Origin: Stromatinia cepivora
Lineage: Eukaryota; Ascomycota; Leotiomycetes; Helotiales; Sclerotiniaceae
Direction of reading: 5' to 3'
DNA length: 64,000 nucleotides
Assembly: GCA_014898415.1 (NCBI GenBank)
Contig: RCTD01000022.1
Span: 992,001-1,056,000 of the forward strand
The notes below the pieces were generated by a model. It had not been told where the DNA came from and did not search any database. It worked only from the letters and a program-made list of their open reading frames with translations. The translations under genes and the position numbers were made by a program. Of this stretch, positions 1 through 12,089 are shown in pieces (position 1 is the first letter of the stretch; the number at the start of each line of letters is the position of its first letter).

Positions 1-1463
1 CTAGTCACTAAGCGAGAGAATACACACCTTATACTTCTCAATATCAAGCGTATATTCTGGAGTTAAGATCTTGGTAACATTGTAATGTTTTGCAGTATTA
101 TCATAACTATTTGAGTCGGAGATAGGTAACCATTCGGCATACCAATGGCCCGAGAAATGAATTCCAGCAGTCACAATCATGAACCAAAAAACGGTACCGA
201 TGGCTGTGTTAGCAATTGCAAACCAAGGTGGAATGAGTGGAGACTGTAGATTATAGCCTATCAAGGTAGTCAGTGGTTAGCCCGCCGACGAGTTTCACGG
301 AGTTCGACAGATAACAACTTACCAGTGATCTGAGTCCAATCAAAAGTAATAGGAATAAGAGAAATACCCGTCCATCCACCAAAGACTTGGTTAACGATAA
401 CGTTATTTGGCCGAATCCAGGTAACAAAAGCAAATACACTTAAGAATTTTGCAATATATCCCGGAAACCAATACCAGACAAAAGATCCAATAAAAACATA
501 GAAGAAATACCTATATCTAGCTATAGACCAACCATTCGAATTTGTAGGATCGGTCTTGCTATGGTCATGCAAGGCATAGATGAAAGAAGTATTAACGAGT
601 GTTTGCGGCCAAATCATAGAAGCCGGATCGACGAGGAATTTCCGCATCATGCCTGCGATTCCAAATCCAATACATTGTGTGGTGAGCGCAAGCAAGATAT
701 TGAAACCCCAACCAAAGTTTTGTCCGTAGAATCCTCTTTGCGCGGTAAGTGTATCGGTGAAATATGCTACTCCTTGTCCGAAGGAAGCATTTGCCATGAT
801 GACTATGAGACCATGTTCCTTCATGTTGAATTTTCCGGGACTCAGGTTCCATTTTACTCCAAAGGTGTTGTAGGTTCGATCTGGAAATATCATAGTCCAG
901 CCTACTCCGAGAGGGTATGCCACCATTTGAACGACGATGGATGTAATTGTTAATGAAGGGGCTCGAAGCGAGAAAAGAGAGTTCAGACCGGATGCAATAG
1001 TGCAGAGGAACAGACCGATCGCCCATGCTCGAATTGTGTTAGATGGGAGATCTTCGTCATAATTCCTGACTGCTGCACGAACCTATGCCTGGTTTAGATG
1101 GAATACAAAACAAGGACCACATTGGCCTACCTCAGGATATGGTGAATTCTCAAACACTTCATCATAAATCCTTCCCTCGGCATTTACATCTCGTCTATTG
1201 ATAGCATCATCAATTTCTTCCAATTGGTCCTGGCCCAAATTTGGATCCCATCGATGAAGTTGCTCGAATTCTGTTAACTTGCGATTTGCTTCTGCCTCTT
1301 CAATGTCACGAGCAGTTGATGTTGCGCCATCCTTCTCTTCCACCTTTTCAATAGTATCAGATCGATTGTGCGATGTCGCTATCGAATCGTTAGGAGAAGG
1401 AATACTTTCTGAATCGACGGCAGGACGACCCCGAGCTCGAAATCTTTTGAAGGCTCCAGACAT
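1..1463 (-). CDS. OPT family oligopeptide transporter (partial, 3' part outside window)
   Basis: Proton-coupled small-peptide transporter of the fungal OPT family (PF03169), plasma membrane. The start is the ATG at 1463. Three exons join in frame: 1463-1131, 1082-323 and 257-28, split by GT-AG introns at 1083-1130 (48 bp) and 258-322 (65 bp). A further donor (GTGTGT) at 27 leads out of the window, so the product is cut after about 441 residues. The N-terminus is hydrophilic and acidic (about 100 residues), followed by the OPT signature SPYPEVRAAV spanning the first splice junction. Several hydrophobic membrane segments follow, with typical stretches such as YPLGVGW, NASFGQG and QTLVNTSFIYALHD. 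The family motif K-I-P-P-R would lie beyond the edge. The family call is firm; the substrate (tetra/pentapeptide, glutathione or siderophore-like) cannot be told. Confidence 0.9.
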
Positions 1464-2378
1464 TATGATATGCCTGAAGAATACACATCAAGGGAGAAAG
1501 ATGGAATTGAAAGGTAGAAATTATTTTGACTTAGAATGGAGGGGTATTTAAACGGGGCCATCTCTAGCCTATGAAAGCTCCCGATAAGCTAAACCAGAAA
1601 ACAGACCTCGTCCTCTGAGGTTCAAGATAACAACTGATAACATAGCATCGTGAGAAACAATACAAATAGATGTTCAGATCTCCATATCTCCAAAGAAAAA
1701 CAACAGAACCCCGCCACAATAGCCTATTATAGGCAGGTCCTTACAGATTTATCCCGCTGCGGATACAAAAGTGACAACTGCCGTAGCACACTTGCAATAT
1801 AGTACAAATGTTCTGCATGACCATTGACCAATTAGAAACGAAATAACCCGCATATCGAACGTAACCCCGACGATAAGAGCTCCCTATCAAGAAGCTCTTA
1901 TCATGGAAAGATCATTTGTAGGAGAAAATTATTACTGATGCATGTGTAAAAAATCTGAAGTATGTCTGAGCTTGTTCTCGGCAAATTGGGTTTTGACATG
2001 ATCTAGCATGATATGATATCCGGCACAACTAACCCGGGCAGCCTGGGTGATGAAAATGCCCACAAATCACTTACGCGCTACTGGCCAAATCAACCCATAC
2101 AATCATGCATTAAGAGAGACTGTCTCTTCATCAGTGTCGGGCAACCGGAGTTCTACCCTCGCGAATGATTCGATATAACCCCCACCCCGTCCCCGAGGTA
2201 TCACCCACAATAGAGATTCCGTAAGATATGGAACTATAGATCTAATAATACTAGATATCTATCCAGTATTTCGAAACATATGTCAAGTAAGCTTGCGGAA
2301 TTATCAGCCGCCTAGATTTCTACAGGCAGGGTATTACTCCAGCCAAATGTCAAATGGCCCGAAGGGTATAAGCGCCTT
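1464..2378. other. Intergenic: upstream of OPT gene
   Basis: No coding potential recognised. It should hold the promoter of the leftward OPT gene next to 1463. A short palindrome (CCTATTATAGG) lies near 1723. Nothing else stands out. Confidence 0.5.
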
Positions 2379-3937
2379 TCACTGTTGTTCATCCAACTTG
2401 TCTATTTTAGTTTGGACATCCGCTTCCACACCTAATCTCTCAAGATCCTTTCGCATCGTGTCGCGGCTTGGAAGAGAATCGAAATCGCCATAATTGTACT
2501 CTAGTAAGAAATGAATGGTTCGAAGATAAGCGTTGAAGTTTTCCAACACTTCAACCAAGATTGAGTTGTTTCAAACACTATCCAATAGTCGAAGAGGTTA
2601 CCCTCTTTTGATTCTTATCATCGGTGAGTGTAAGAGCCTCGATATATTTAGGTGTTACGTGCTCAAATCGAATTGACGGATTTGACGAAAGTCCCATCAA
2701 GAATTCCAGGTTAATCTTGAATCTTTTCAAGGACTTAAATTGACTATTCCACTTAACAATCCATTGACTGTGATGAGTACATAGAATCCATAATATCAAT
2801 CATTTTCTGCTGAGATAGTATGGTCCGTCAAAGTATTCTGAACGTGGGACAATGCCTCGATGATAAGGTCGTAATCAATGATATTACCGAGGAACTTAGA
2901 TTCTCACGAAAATACCATCTCCAACCTCAAAGTTTCGACGCTGGTTGCAACGGAAAGGATTTGACCAAGATGATCTCCTCTTATTAAGCTTAGATCTAGT
3001 GATGTAAGAGTAGATACCCGGGGCTTTGATTTTGCAGGCCAGCTAAGAGTGGTGGGGTTATCTATTAAAGCCGACAGACAATGGATATCTGGCAAGCAAA
3101 AGAAGGGCATAATATCTGCGGTATTTGGGGTATATGTATCACGGTGATGAGCTAGGGAGTTCGGATGAAAGAGACGTTTCGAAGCTGTTAAATGAAGGGA
3201 GCCCACATTCGACAGATTCGCATAGAGCAGACCTGAGGACCATGCCGATGATTTGACTTTCAACGGCAAAGTTAAAACCCATGCGTAAATATTTCAAGCT
3301 TGAGAGTTGAGAGAGTAGGACGGAGACGAAAGCTTCCATTGTTCCATTGCGCAGTTCTTGAATCCAGAGGTGACCATAAGGAATATCAAGCTTCTCAATA
3401 AATGAAATTGACTGCTTAAGGTCGATTTCAGTCACAGTGAGTTCAGGTGGGGGATTTTTGGTGTAGTTATTGTTGGATCGAAACGCATCTCCATCGAGTA
3501 TGAGCTTTTGTATGTATGGCGAGCTCGGGTCTTGAGAGAATGCTTCGGATGAGTAGGAAGATTGCGGAAGCTTGAGAATTTATCCAAATCCATTGAATTT
3601 CAGAGTATAGCCCCAGCTCAGCAAGCTCATTTAAACCCTTGCAGACAAGAGATAAATTGTAGAAATCTTTGGGAGATAGGAATTGGAAAAGCGTGTGGAA
3701 AATGTCTATGGGATTATATGCGAGCGTGGCGGGGAGCTCTGAGTATGAGAAATCTGGCAGTAAGGATGTGCTCATATGTCCAAATTTATATGTTGGCCGA
3801 GAATAATTTTTGCCAGGAAAGTGTCCATTTGCGGGTAGTTCAGAATTTTGAATCCTTGAAATAAATCTCGACTTGGCCACGACTGCGCCTGATGAGCCGA
3901 GCCCTGCAGTACCAGGCGTTATGAGGTTGTCTATCAT
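2379..3937 (-). pseudogene. Decayed F-box / leucine-rich protein gene
   Basis: Reads on the minus strand as an F-box protein broken over several frames. An F-box-like segment (NPIDIFHTLFQFLSPKDF, then LSLVCKGLNELAELGLYSEIQW) lies around 3740-3610, followed by LLIRSILSRPEL. The frame then shifts near 3520 into PYIQKLILDGDAF and the ORF that contains EIDLKQSISFIEKLD. It shifts again near 3130-3190 into ADIMPFFCLPDIHCLSA and LTSLDLSLIRGDHLGQIL. It meets an in-frame TGA (after RLEMVFS) near 2905, then continues as ESKFLGNIIDYDLI. Another shift near 2790 reaches FKINLEFLMGLSSNPSIRFE, and the last frame ends with KIDKLDEQQ and a stop at 2379-2381. F-box proteins are substrate adaptors of SCF ubiquitin ligases. 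At least three frame changes and one nonsense codon in a colinear family-like protein mean a pseudogene; introns could explain at most part of this. The exact start is uncertain. Confidence 0.7.
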
Positions 3938-5165
3938 ATCTTGATTTGGCAGAGAATTCGGAGAATCGGAGATGTGATGCAGTGCGGAATTCTGTTCGCC
4001 GTATGGCTATGTTCTTAAATCAATGGAAAATGGAACTGAGATGTTTCAAGCGGCTCGAGTTGTATAGAGATATATGTATTGATGAAGGTCGCGGCGAATA
4101 TGACCCATGAGGTGAGTGTTGTGAGAGGCCGTGAGCACTCCATGCATTATGCTTACACCCCCATGACAGTATATCCTAAGTGCGCGTACCTAGACACATA
4201 CACATACTGAACATGAGGTAACAATTAGACCGCCTGACAAATGAGTTGCAGTATGCTACTTGAAGGAGGTTTATATTTTGTAATCCTAAAAGGAAGAAAC
4301 AGCGTTGATTCAATGCAACTCAGATTAAAACATTAGAGCATGTTCAGGCGGAACTGCTTCGGAGTATTCACAAGTCAATAATCCTGTCGCCCTATGCTTC
4401 AACCAGACCTCTTAACATCCAGTTCAACCACGGACAATGAAATATAACAGAATAACCTGTTACCGGCACACAATATAGCTCAACAAGATAGACTGGTATT
4501 TCAACACATACGATTAATACCCACCTTTACCCGGAAGAACACATAATGCCCCTCTTCCACATAAACATCCCGATACACTTGGGAATTTTCCTTTAGGGCC
4601 AAATCTTCATCTCCCGATTTTGCATTGCATTTGACTGGCAATCTGGTAACCAAAACTCTGAAGTAGATAAAATGCCTCAAAATCCATGAAAGTTTCCACA
4701 AGTGCTGCACACAAAGTACTGAAGCCTTCTACTAGACGGCACTGGTCTCATCTGGGACTGGATTGTATAAGTAAATACCATTTGCCGCACAAAATTGGAT
4801 GAAGGCTAGGCTAGCCCTTCGATATGAGGAAATCTCGGGGTGGGTGGTGTCTCGAAAGCGTTACACTTAACACACCGCAAAAGATAAAAGTGAGTGGGGG
4901 TTATGGCTGGTGTTGGAAGCAAGAAAGAGCCAAGAAAGAGAAGGAATCAAAAGATAGTATCATTGATTTTGGACTTCTACCGCAGTTTTGACCTTCCATC
5001 AGGATTAACCACTCATTCGATTGTGACAAAACACGGAAATGAGATCCAACAGACAAACATTAGGAATAAAACACTAGCACAACCACGGACCCGGGAAATC
5101 TCTCCTCTTTTCCATCTGATCACTCGATCAAATCCCGTAGGCACACACAAATATAGATAGATAAA
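3938..5165. other. Intergenic, no gene recognised
   Basis: Contains only short ORFs with no recognisable domain, for example a minus-strand ORF at 4501-4710 and a plus-strand ORF at 4894-5160. Nothing supported. Confidence 0.4.
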
Positions 5166-5610
5166 ATGCCCACCATTCCAAGAAGAAACACCATAAACCG
5201 ACCTCATAAATCAATCCTACAATTAACATCCAAACCCAACATCAAAAATTTACATCAAAAATCTTTGCCCCTCAAACCCAAGACCAAGACTCACTCACTC
5301 AAGCTCCCTCAGAAATCCATCCTCACATCTTGCCATTTACCCCGCCATATCCAAATCCAAGATCCCAGCAAGTGAATCCCAAAACATCGAAACATCAGGA
5401 CACGACATCGACATCCCACCTTTAGATTCCATGCCCATCATCTCAACCACGCATTTCCAAGTTCTTCGCTCCAACTTAAATTCTAAACCCGGGGATAAGC
5501 CTAGCCATTCCCAACTCCCAACTACGCATTATCCAACCAACCATCAAGAACTTAACGAATACTTCGCCATTAAAGACTCCGCAGGAAAGATTCGTGATAT
5601 CATTTTATAG
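5166..5610 (+). pseudogene. Possible small hypothetical gene split over two frames
   Basis: An ATG at 5166 opens a basic, Lys/Pro/Ser-rich frame (MPTIPRRNTINRPHKS...) that stops at 5375. From about 5310 the +1 frame stays open and runs through SGHDIDIPPLDSMP, HYPTNHQELNEYFAIKDSAG and KIRDIIL to the TAG at 5608-5610. The second frame has more protein-like composition than its surroundings. A single one-base indel near 5310 would join the two into one protein of about 147 residues. It could be a small real gene with a sequence error, a decayed gene, or chance. I do not recognise a family. Confidence 0.25.
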
Positions 5611-5777
5611 AATTAGAGTTTGAGGTAATACATTTGTGGTTAATCTCTAAATACTAAATAGAGTTCGTACTGACAGCCGAAGTGAGAATGAATCTGGAGT
5701 TTAGGAGAGGAAAGGAAAGTATGATAGATTGATATCTTGGGCATGAGCCGTTGAGGGGAGGGGAAGGGAAGACCCAT

Positions 5778-5924
5778 ATACTCGTGCTGCCAGAAAGTAT
5801 AAAACTCCGAACGCTAAATCGATGTTAAGAAAGGAAGAGAAGCCTTGGAAATGGGGTACTTTGACCAATAAGAACAGTTACTCCCTAGCGTTCGGAGTTT
5901 TATACTTTCTGGCAGCACGAGTAT
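5778..5924. repeat. Foldback: perfect 39-bp inverted repeat with 69-nt loop
   Basis: Arm 1 (5778-5816, starting ATACTCGTGCTGCCAG) and arm 2 (5886-5924, ending CTGGCAGCACGAGTAT) are exact reverse complements over 39 bases. They enclose 69 nt. Related purine-rich sequence (AGCCGTTGA followed by GGGA-rich runs and AAGAC) lies on both sides, at about 5745-5775 and 5936-5975, in direct orientation. That suggests a local duplication or inversion. No coding content. Confidence 0.85.
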
Positions 5925-6365
5925 CTTAGGTATAAGCCGTTGAAGGGAAGGCAATGGGGGAAGGTAAGGGAAGACCATATACGGAGACAAAGTTAAAAAC
6001 AAATAAAGGGAAAGAAAGAAATGTCAATGCGCGAAGCAAATAATAATCTTACATTCATTCCTCCCATCGAAATAAATAAAGGAAAGTAAAGCGAGGACTT
6101 TGTAACTCTAACCTTACTCCATGAAAAAATAACCCAGGTAACCCCCGTATATATATCCAACTACGAGTAATGGATCTAAAGTAATTGGCATCTTCGCATT
6201 ACTCGTACTATCATCGCGAAACCATCCATCCATCACCCATCATTTCATCTTATCTAACCGCAAGAACGGAAGCTAGAACTAGGTAAATAGACGGAAGTCA
6301 AGTCGCGTCTAATGAAGTTGGTTACCGATCTAAAGTCTACGATCGATCGGCTAGAAACTCAATTA

Positions 6366-6929
6366 TAATAGAACTTATTTATACTAAAGTGAATTATACC
6401 GAATATCTACTTAAATATAAGATCTTATCGAAAAGATTTCTCGATTCCGTCGATTTTTTTATAAGAATATTTTTTTTAATTAATAAAAAATAATTATTAA
6501 ATAACTTTTAAATAAATTTATTATAAATTTTTAATAAAAATAATATATTTAATTTATTTAATATAAAATTATTAAATAATTGTTTTAAAAAAGTTAAAGA
6601 TTAGAATATAAAATATAAAATATAAAATTATATATAAATTTTAAATAAAGTAATAAATTCTATTATAGTTTTTATTAATAATTATTAAATAAATATCGAA
6701 TAAAAAAAAATAGAATCTCGTTATATCGATTACTTTTATATCGGAATCCCGTTTATACCGGTTATTTTTCAGTAAAATCTCATTTTTTATATTTGAGTCC
6801 CGAAATTCCGGTAATTTCACCATATAAATCTCATTAATACCTGGTTGTCTGATCTCATTATACCGGAATCCCCGTTATACCGGAATTGATTGGTCGAAAT
6901 TTTTGGGCCGGTATAACGGGGTTCTACTG
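6366..6929. mobile_element. RIP-degraded TIR DNA element (Tc1/mariner/pogo-type MITE), 564 bp
   Basis: The right end, read inward, is CAGTAGAACCCCGTTATACC. The left end is TAATAGAACTTATTTATACT, the same sequence apart from mostly C to T and G to A changes. Both ends are flanked by TA (6364-6365 and 6930-6931), the target duplication of Tc1/mariner/pogo elements. The interior is almost pure A+T on the left and carries degenerate repeats of the TATACCGGAAT type on the right. No transposase is readable. This is a non-autonomous or gutted copy. Confidence 0.7.
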
Positions 6930-7153
6930 TAGATAGGGATAGATAGATAGCTGAGATGGGAAAGGGTGAAAAGCACCGTCATGACTTGTAAGTATAAATG
7001 GTTGGATGAATGAATGAGTATATAATACCAAAACCGAGACCAAAACCAAAACCAATACCAATACCAACTTCAAAACCATATTCCCGATACTTTATTTTCC
7101 AATCAAATCCATTTTCATCATATCCACCTATCATTCTATCCATCCTATCCAGC

Positions 7154-7658
7154 TAGACTGCGCAACGGTTACCCGCGGGGCGGATAATGATTCTGATGGA
7201 TAATCTATGAATAATCTATTGATGGAGCGGATAATTGAAGAATTTGAATGAGTATTTATGAATTATTTATGAATTATTTATGAATTATTTATGAATTATT
7301 TATGAATTATTTATGAATTATTTATAGATTATTTATAGATATCTATCAATTTGTAAATAATCCATTTATTTATAGATTAATAAATTATTTATATATATTT
7401 AAATTATTTATAAATAATTTATAAATATTTATTTAGATTTTTTATAATTTTTATATTAATTTTTATAAATTATACAAATTATATTTATCTATGAACTGAT
7501 GAGTTATCTGTAGAAAATCTATGAATAATTTATATAAAACGGATTATTTTAAAATCTCGATGAATAATCTATAGAACGGGTAGTAATTCTGGTGGATAAT
7601 CCACGGAGCGGATTATCCGCGGGTATCTGTGGGTTGCAGGTTATTTCTGTGTAGCCTA
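7154..7658. mobile_element. hAT-like non-autonomous element, copy A (505 bp)
   Basis: The termini are TAGACTGCGCA on the left and, read inward from the right, TAGGCTACACA, so an 11-bp TIR beginning TAG as in hAT elements. Subterminal sequence is GC-rich and related on both sides (TACCCGCGG followed by GGATAATC). Flanks TATCCAGC (7146-7153) and CATCCATC (7659-7666) match at 6 of 8 bases, the size of a hAT target duplication. The inside is AT-rich with an 11-bp tandem repeat. A second, inverted copy lies at 21293-21817. No transposase. Confidence 0.7.
7254..7319. repeat. 11-bp tandem repeat, six copies
   Basis: The unit ATTTATGAATT is repeated six times exactly, followed by drifting copies (ATTTATAGATT). 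It sits inside hAT-like element A. Confidence 0.9.
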
Positions 7659-10600
7659 CATCCATCCACTCACAACCCAAAACAAAAAATCAACAAAATC
7701 GAATTCAAACTCAAGATCCAACACTATAATTTATCATTCATCACAAACTCCCTCCCTTCCGCAGGACATTAAAAATTTCAAAATAAACTCTCCTCTATCC
7801 TCTACTCATCATCCACCTCTTATATCCAATCAGGTACATTTTCAACCTTATTTATCTATCTATCCATCTATATCTATTCATCTATCCATCAAGCTTCCCA
7901 TTTCCAGATCCCACTTCCAGATCCCAGCTCCCTCGCCTCAAATTTTATACTTTACTCATCCCATCCCAAATTCCCATTGGTTAAGAAATATCCAAACTAC
8001 GATTAGGATCAAGGAAGATATATTTTATATGTGAGTTTGTGAGTATGTGAGGCGTATTGCAACCCTGGATATAGATATAGTACCAATCATATATTACTGA
8101 TTATGAGATTCCAGGTTTTTGGGTTACAATTTAGAACTACCTACTCACCGACTTTGTTTTTGGGGGTTTAGCCTTGGGGCTTGAGACTTTTGGACTTTGG
8201 GGTTTTTGCGGTGTAGGGTTGGGTAAGTTAGGATGGGTAGGGAGGATGTTGGGTTTGTGGTTTGTGGAGGAGAAGGAAGGAGGGGTGAGGGGTGAGGGAT
8301 TAAGGATCATGGGTGAGGTGAAGTGAAGATGCATGGGATGGTGATGATGTTGGGATGGAATTGGGAGAGATACGGGAGATGAGAATGACGGCATGATACG
8401 ACACAGATATGTATTGACGGGAAGTGAGGGTTGCTTTTTAAGGGACAGACGGGAAGAGAGAAAAGGCTTTTTTTGGCGTATACTTTTTCCACCGTTTGAT
8501 ATTTGATGCAGATGAATGATGATAGGAGGATAAGAAATAGTAAAGAAAAATCTTATGAGTGTGAATCGAAGTCAAAACTGCAACTCCCTACATAAATATG
8601 AGTCCTTTTTGCCTGGCGTATACAGAGCTCTCATCTACGAACCCTTACAAGTCTCAACAATGTAAAATGGCGATGAGCAAACAAAAATAATAAGGCTGTG
8701 ATACAACTACATCGGTTTGTGATGTTACCCTACCCCATGTCAATATAAGCGGATAATGATGCATTGTCGATTAATGTTGTATTGGGGCTGAACGCCAAAT
8801 TGAACTTTTATATCTGGTGTATTATGTATATGATTTGAAATCCGGGACTTATCGGCGAGTAGATGAAGTGCTGGGGTGGGGGGGGGTTTCTTTCTGCCTG
8901 GTTGTATGCGCATGTATGTTGTAAGCAGTGCAGTGAGCTTATATTCATCTTACTCTGAATTCTCGAATGCGGGAATGATAATAGTGAGAGTATTTGTTGT
9001 ATATACCTATCTAGTATTGTATTTGATAGCTCGGGTCTTGAGAATGATTTTCATATGATAACTCCAAGTATTTACTTCATTGTAGAAATAGCCATGGAAA
9101 TGAGGTATAAGACAATACTAAATAAATATTACCCGTCCGTTGAAGAAAAAATATCGGAAGAGGCGTTGAATAGATGTTATCAGATTCGATATTTCCGTGC
9201 CGTGCCGTTATATGAAAGGGTTTTCGGATGGGATGCAATGTGATTGATATTGGGGGTTTCTAATTGGGGTGCATGAGGCGTACAGATGCGTTGCATTTTG
9301 GCAATATTGAAAATAACCTGGCGATGACTTCGATTATGGAAGTAAATCTGACGGATCTTGGTTTCTGGTGGATAAACTGCATCTGGGATTTGGTTTTGTT
9401 GATGCCTGTTGGATTCTTCTGGTATCTTGTAGATTGGTAAGATGTTTAGATGGAAATGATGTTGAGAATATGACTCGTATTATTCATCCCTTGTAACTCC
9501 ATATATATGCATATGGTATGCATGCAGTTTACCTTCCCCGGGTATCAAATAACTAAAAGTGAGTCAGAATAATGTCGTTTGAGGCACGATGTTGTAGATT
9601 TTCGGAATGTGGCAGGTGGCAGATGTAGGTGGCAGGCAGATACGATACTCCGTAGATGATGGAGATTGAAGATATCATTATCGATAGAGATTCGATAAGA
9701 TGATGAATGGTCCGAGAACAACACGATACATGGAGTCCGTACTAGGCAAGTCATCCCTCATTTCTACTCTAGGAGATCTCCGAGATATTCACTGGTATGG
9801 ATCGGTCTTAAAGAATTAAGCATCAACTTTGTACGGCTGAGGCTGGACTAGTTATGTATGGAATAAAGGGTCGACAAAAAGAAGGTTGATGAAGGAAATG
9901 ATCCCTTGGCTAATACCGGTACGTACAAAGTGACTATTCTAAATACTCTCTAGAGAAGTCTAAACACTCCGTAATTGTAACCATTCTAACATTTTCTGTA
10001 ACGTCTCTCGTAATGATTTTATAATGTAATGCTTTTGACTGGTCATCCTCTTTCGGTGATTTATTTGTTTGAGGAAATCAGCCCCATTGATACAGAATGT
10101 GTTACCAAATAATTCCATTTAAAATGTTGATGGTGTTCGGGGAAATTCTCCACATCATGTTCTTTTTTTTTTCATTATGGCTGCATTGGCTGATTTTGCC
10201 CGTTTCAATTTATTCAAAGCTTGTTATCCACTTCCTTTCCGGACCGTCATGGACTCCCGAGGTCAAGACTCATGGTCTCCGAGATGGATTTTTCGATCTT
10301 AAGTTGTTTTAACTGGTGTCGAGGAACGAGAGGAGAGAAGACTTACTTCTACTTTGACAGTGCATTCGGAATCTAGTAAGAAACGGGCGGACTTACTCGT
10401 AATGTGCGAGGTTTTTTCTCAATGTTCCCTGCTATTTTTCGTATCGATATATGTTTTAATTTGAGAAAGTCAAGTAATTTCCTTGATGTGATATGTGATC
10501 ACTGTGATGTTGGAAGCAAAGGAATGAAGTATGGAAGTGGAGAATTCTATCCGTCCTCTATGCATGAAATATTATTTGTATTGCCATCAAGTACTTTTTG

Positions 10601-12047
10601 AATATTGAATGTAACCATATAAAATTCATAGAGCTGGCGGATAAGAGATCATGAGATAGATACCTAGTAGATATATCACTTGCAGAACTATCAAAGCCAA
10701 GCCATCCAAGACAAGGAAAAGGAAACTACGGAGTAAGAATGAAATATTATTATTTTCTTTAAAATGGAGATTTAAATTGGGGATGTGTGAGAGAAAGAGT
10801 CTTGGGATGTGGATAGATGCTGCACAGATACTGCACAGATATATCAGGGAAAATCCTAGAAATTTGAAAATGTTAAATCCGGATTGGTGATCAAAGTTGT
10901 CAAAATTGATATCTGTTTTCTCTCTAGTATCAAATCTTGATTGTTAAATTGTTTGAATGGTTTGAAATGCTTGAAGTGCTTGACCGCTTATTCCAAAAAT
11001 CTACTACGAAGGTTGATGTACTTGCCTCATAAATAAAGGCCTTAACCAATCATATCGTCGCGCTGATTGAAAATTTATATGGTGAAAATCGGCCGGTTAA
11101 GGTGTTAAAAATTTTTGATTTTCTAGTAAAAATGATTCGAATTCTTTAGAATTTTTATTTTTCTAATTCGAGAATCTATTTAAAAATTATTCTAATTATA
11201 TAAAAACTTTTTAAATTTTCAAAAGTTTGAAAATTATAAAGTTATTAAAATTTTATCAAAATCTTCAAAATTCGAAATTTTGAAAGAGAATAATTTAATA
11301 TCTATTCAAGTTCTTTAAAATAATATCAAAAGATAAAAAAACAATAATATATAAATAAAAAAAATCTTACATTACTTACCTCCATACTAGATGATTAAAA
11401 CTTGATACCAATGCTAGTCAACGGAATCCAATTAAAAGCATCACTAAGGTTACCTATCTAATATTTTAGTATTTACTAGCAGCTGCAACCGCCAGCTACT
11501 ACAATATAGACTCCGTACAATACATAATATATAAAGTACTAGGTATTACTAGGGTATGTATTTCACGGAGCTAGGTAGATCTAGTGAATGTTGGCTCAAC
11601 TTCCTTTCTATACTATACCTAGGTACCTACTAAAAGAAGAATCCTCCTACCTTCACCTTTTCATAGGTAATTAGGTATTCATTCATTCAATTATACTCTA
11701 CCATTCTACTCCCATCCCAATCTTTTTATCTTCTTTTCTAATATTGATATTGATCATATTTGAAAAGAAATAATTAAGATTCATTACCTACCTACCTAAT
11801 TTAACCTTTTGGGTGAAGTTTAACATTACTCATCAACCCATCAGTCAAATCATCAATTGGGTCGATTCACTCCAAGTTCCCATCAGTTACATCATATCGA
11901 AACCTACGTACCTCAATCACCTCAATCACCACCAAAACTCCGATCATTTCTACCCATTCGGCTTAATATTCTCAATTTTATCCGTCTTCATTTCGCGTCA
12001 CCTTATACGAAATTAATACACACGATACAAAACTTTCCGTCACGACA
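7659..12047. other. Gene-poor stretch upstream of the Lst4-like gene
   Basis: No convincing gene. A minus-strand ORF at 8137-8394 is Pro/Ser/His low complexity produced by TGGG-rich DNA. Poly-G (8877-8887) and short homopolymers occur. The stretch 11090-11370 is very AT-rich and resembles RIP-altered repeat DNA. The last few hundred bases hold TACCTACC-type repeats typical of promoter or leader DNA for the gene that follows. Confidence 0.45.
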
Positions 12048-12089
12048 ATGGCCATTCCGAAGCAGCAGTATCGTCATGCGTGCTGTTAA
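12048..12089 (+). promoter_or_regulatory. uORF1 in the leader of the Lst4-like gene
   Basis: ATG at 12048 in a strong context (CACGACAATGGCC) encodes 13 residues, MAIPKQQYRHACC, then TAA. It lies 91 nt before the main ATG. It is a regulatory candidate if transcription starts upstream and the leader is not spliced out here. Confidence 0.4.

Noticed and set aside
7154..7161. TAGACTGC / GTAGCCTA as an 8-bp target duplication of the hAT-like element
   Set aside because: They match each other only as reverse complements, so they are part of the TIR; the true flank duplication lies just outside.
8137..8492. Pro/Ser/His-rich minus-strand ORFs
   Set aside because: Low-complexity translation of GGGTTTGG-like DNA with no domain and no start context; overlapping frames are equally open.
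9055..9243. 62-codon ORF (MITPSIYFIVEIAMEMRY...)
   Set aside because: Isolated, no family, no splice-consistent extension; expected by chance in a 4-kb gene-free region.
11090..11370. AT-rich block as a separate transposon
   Set aside because: I could not find terminal repeats or a target duplication, so it is noted only as RIP-like DNA.
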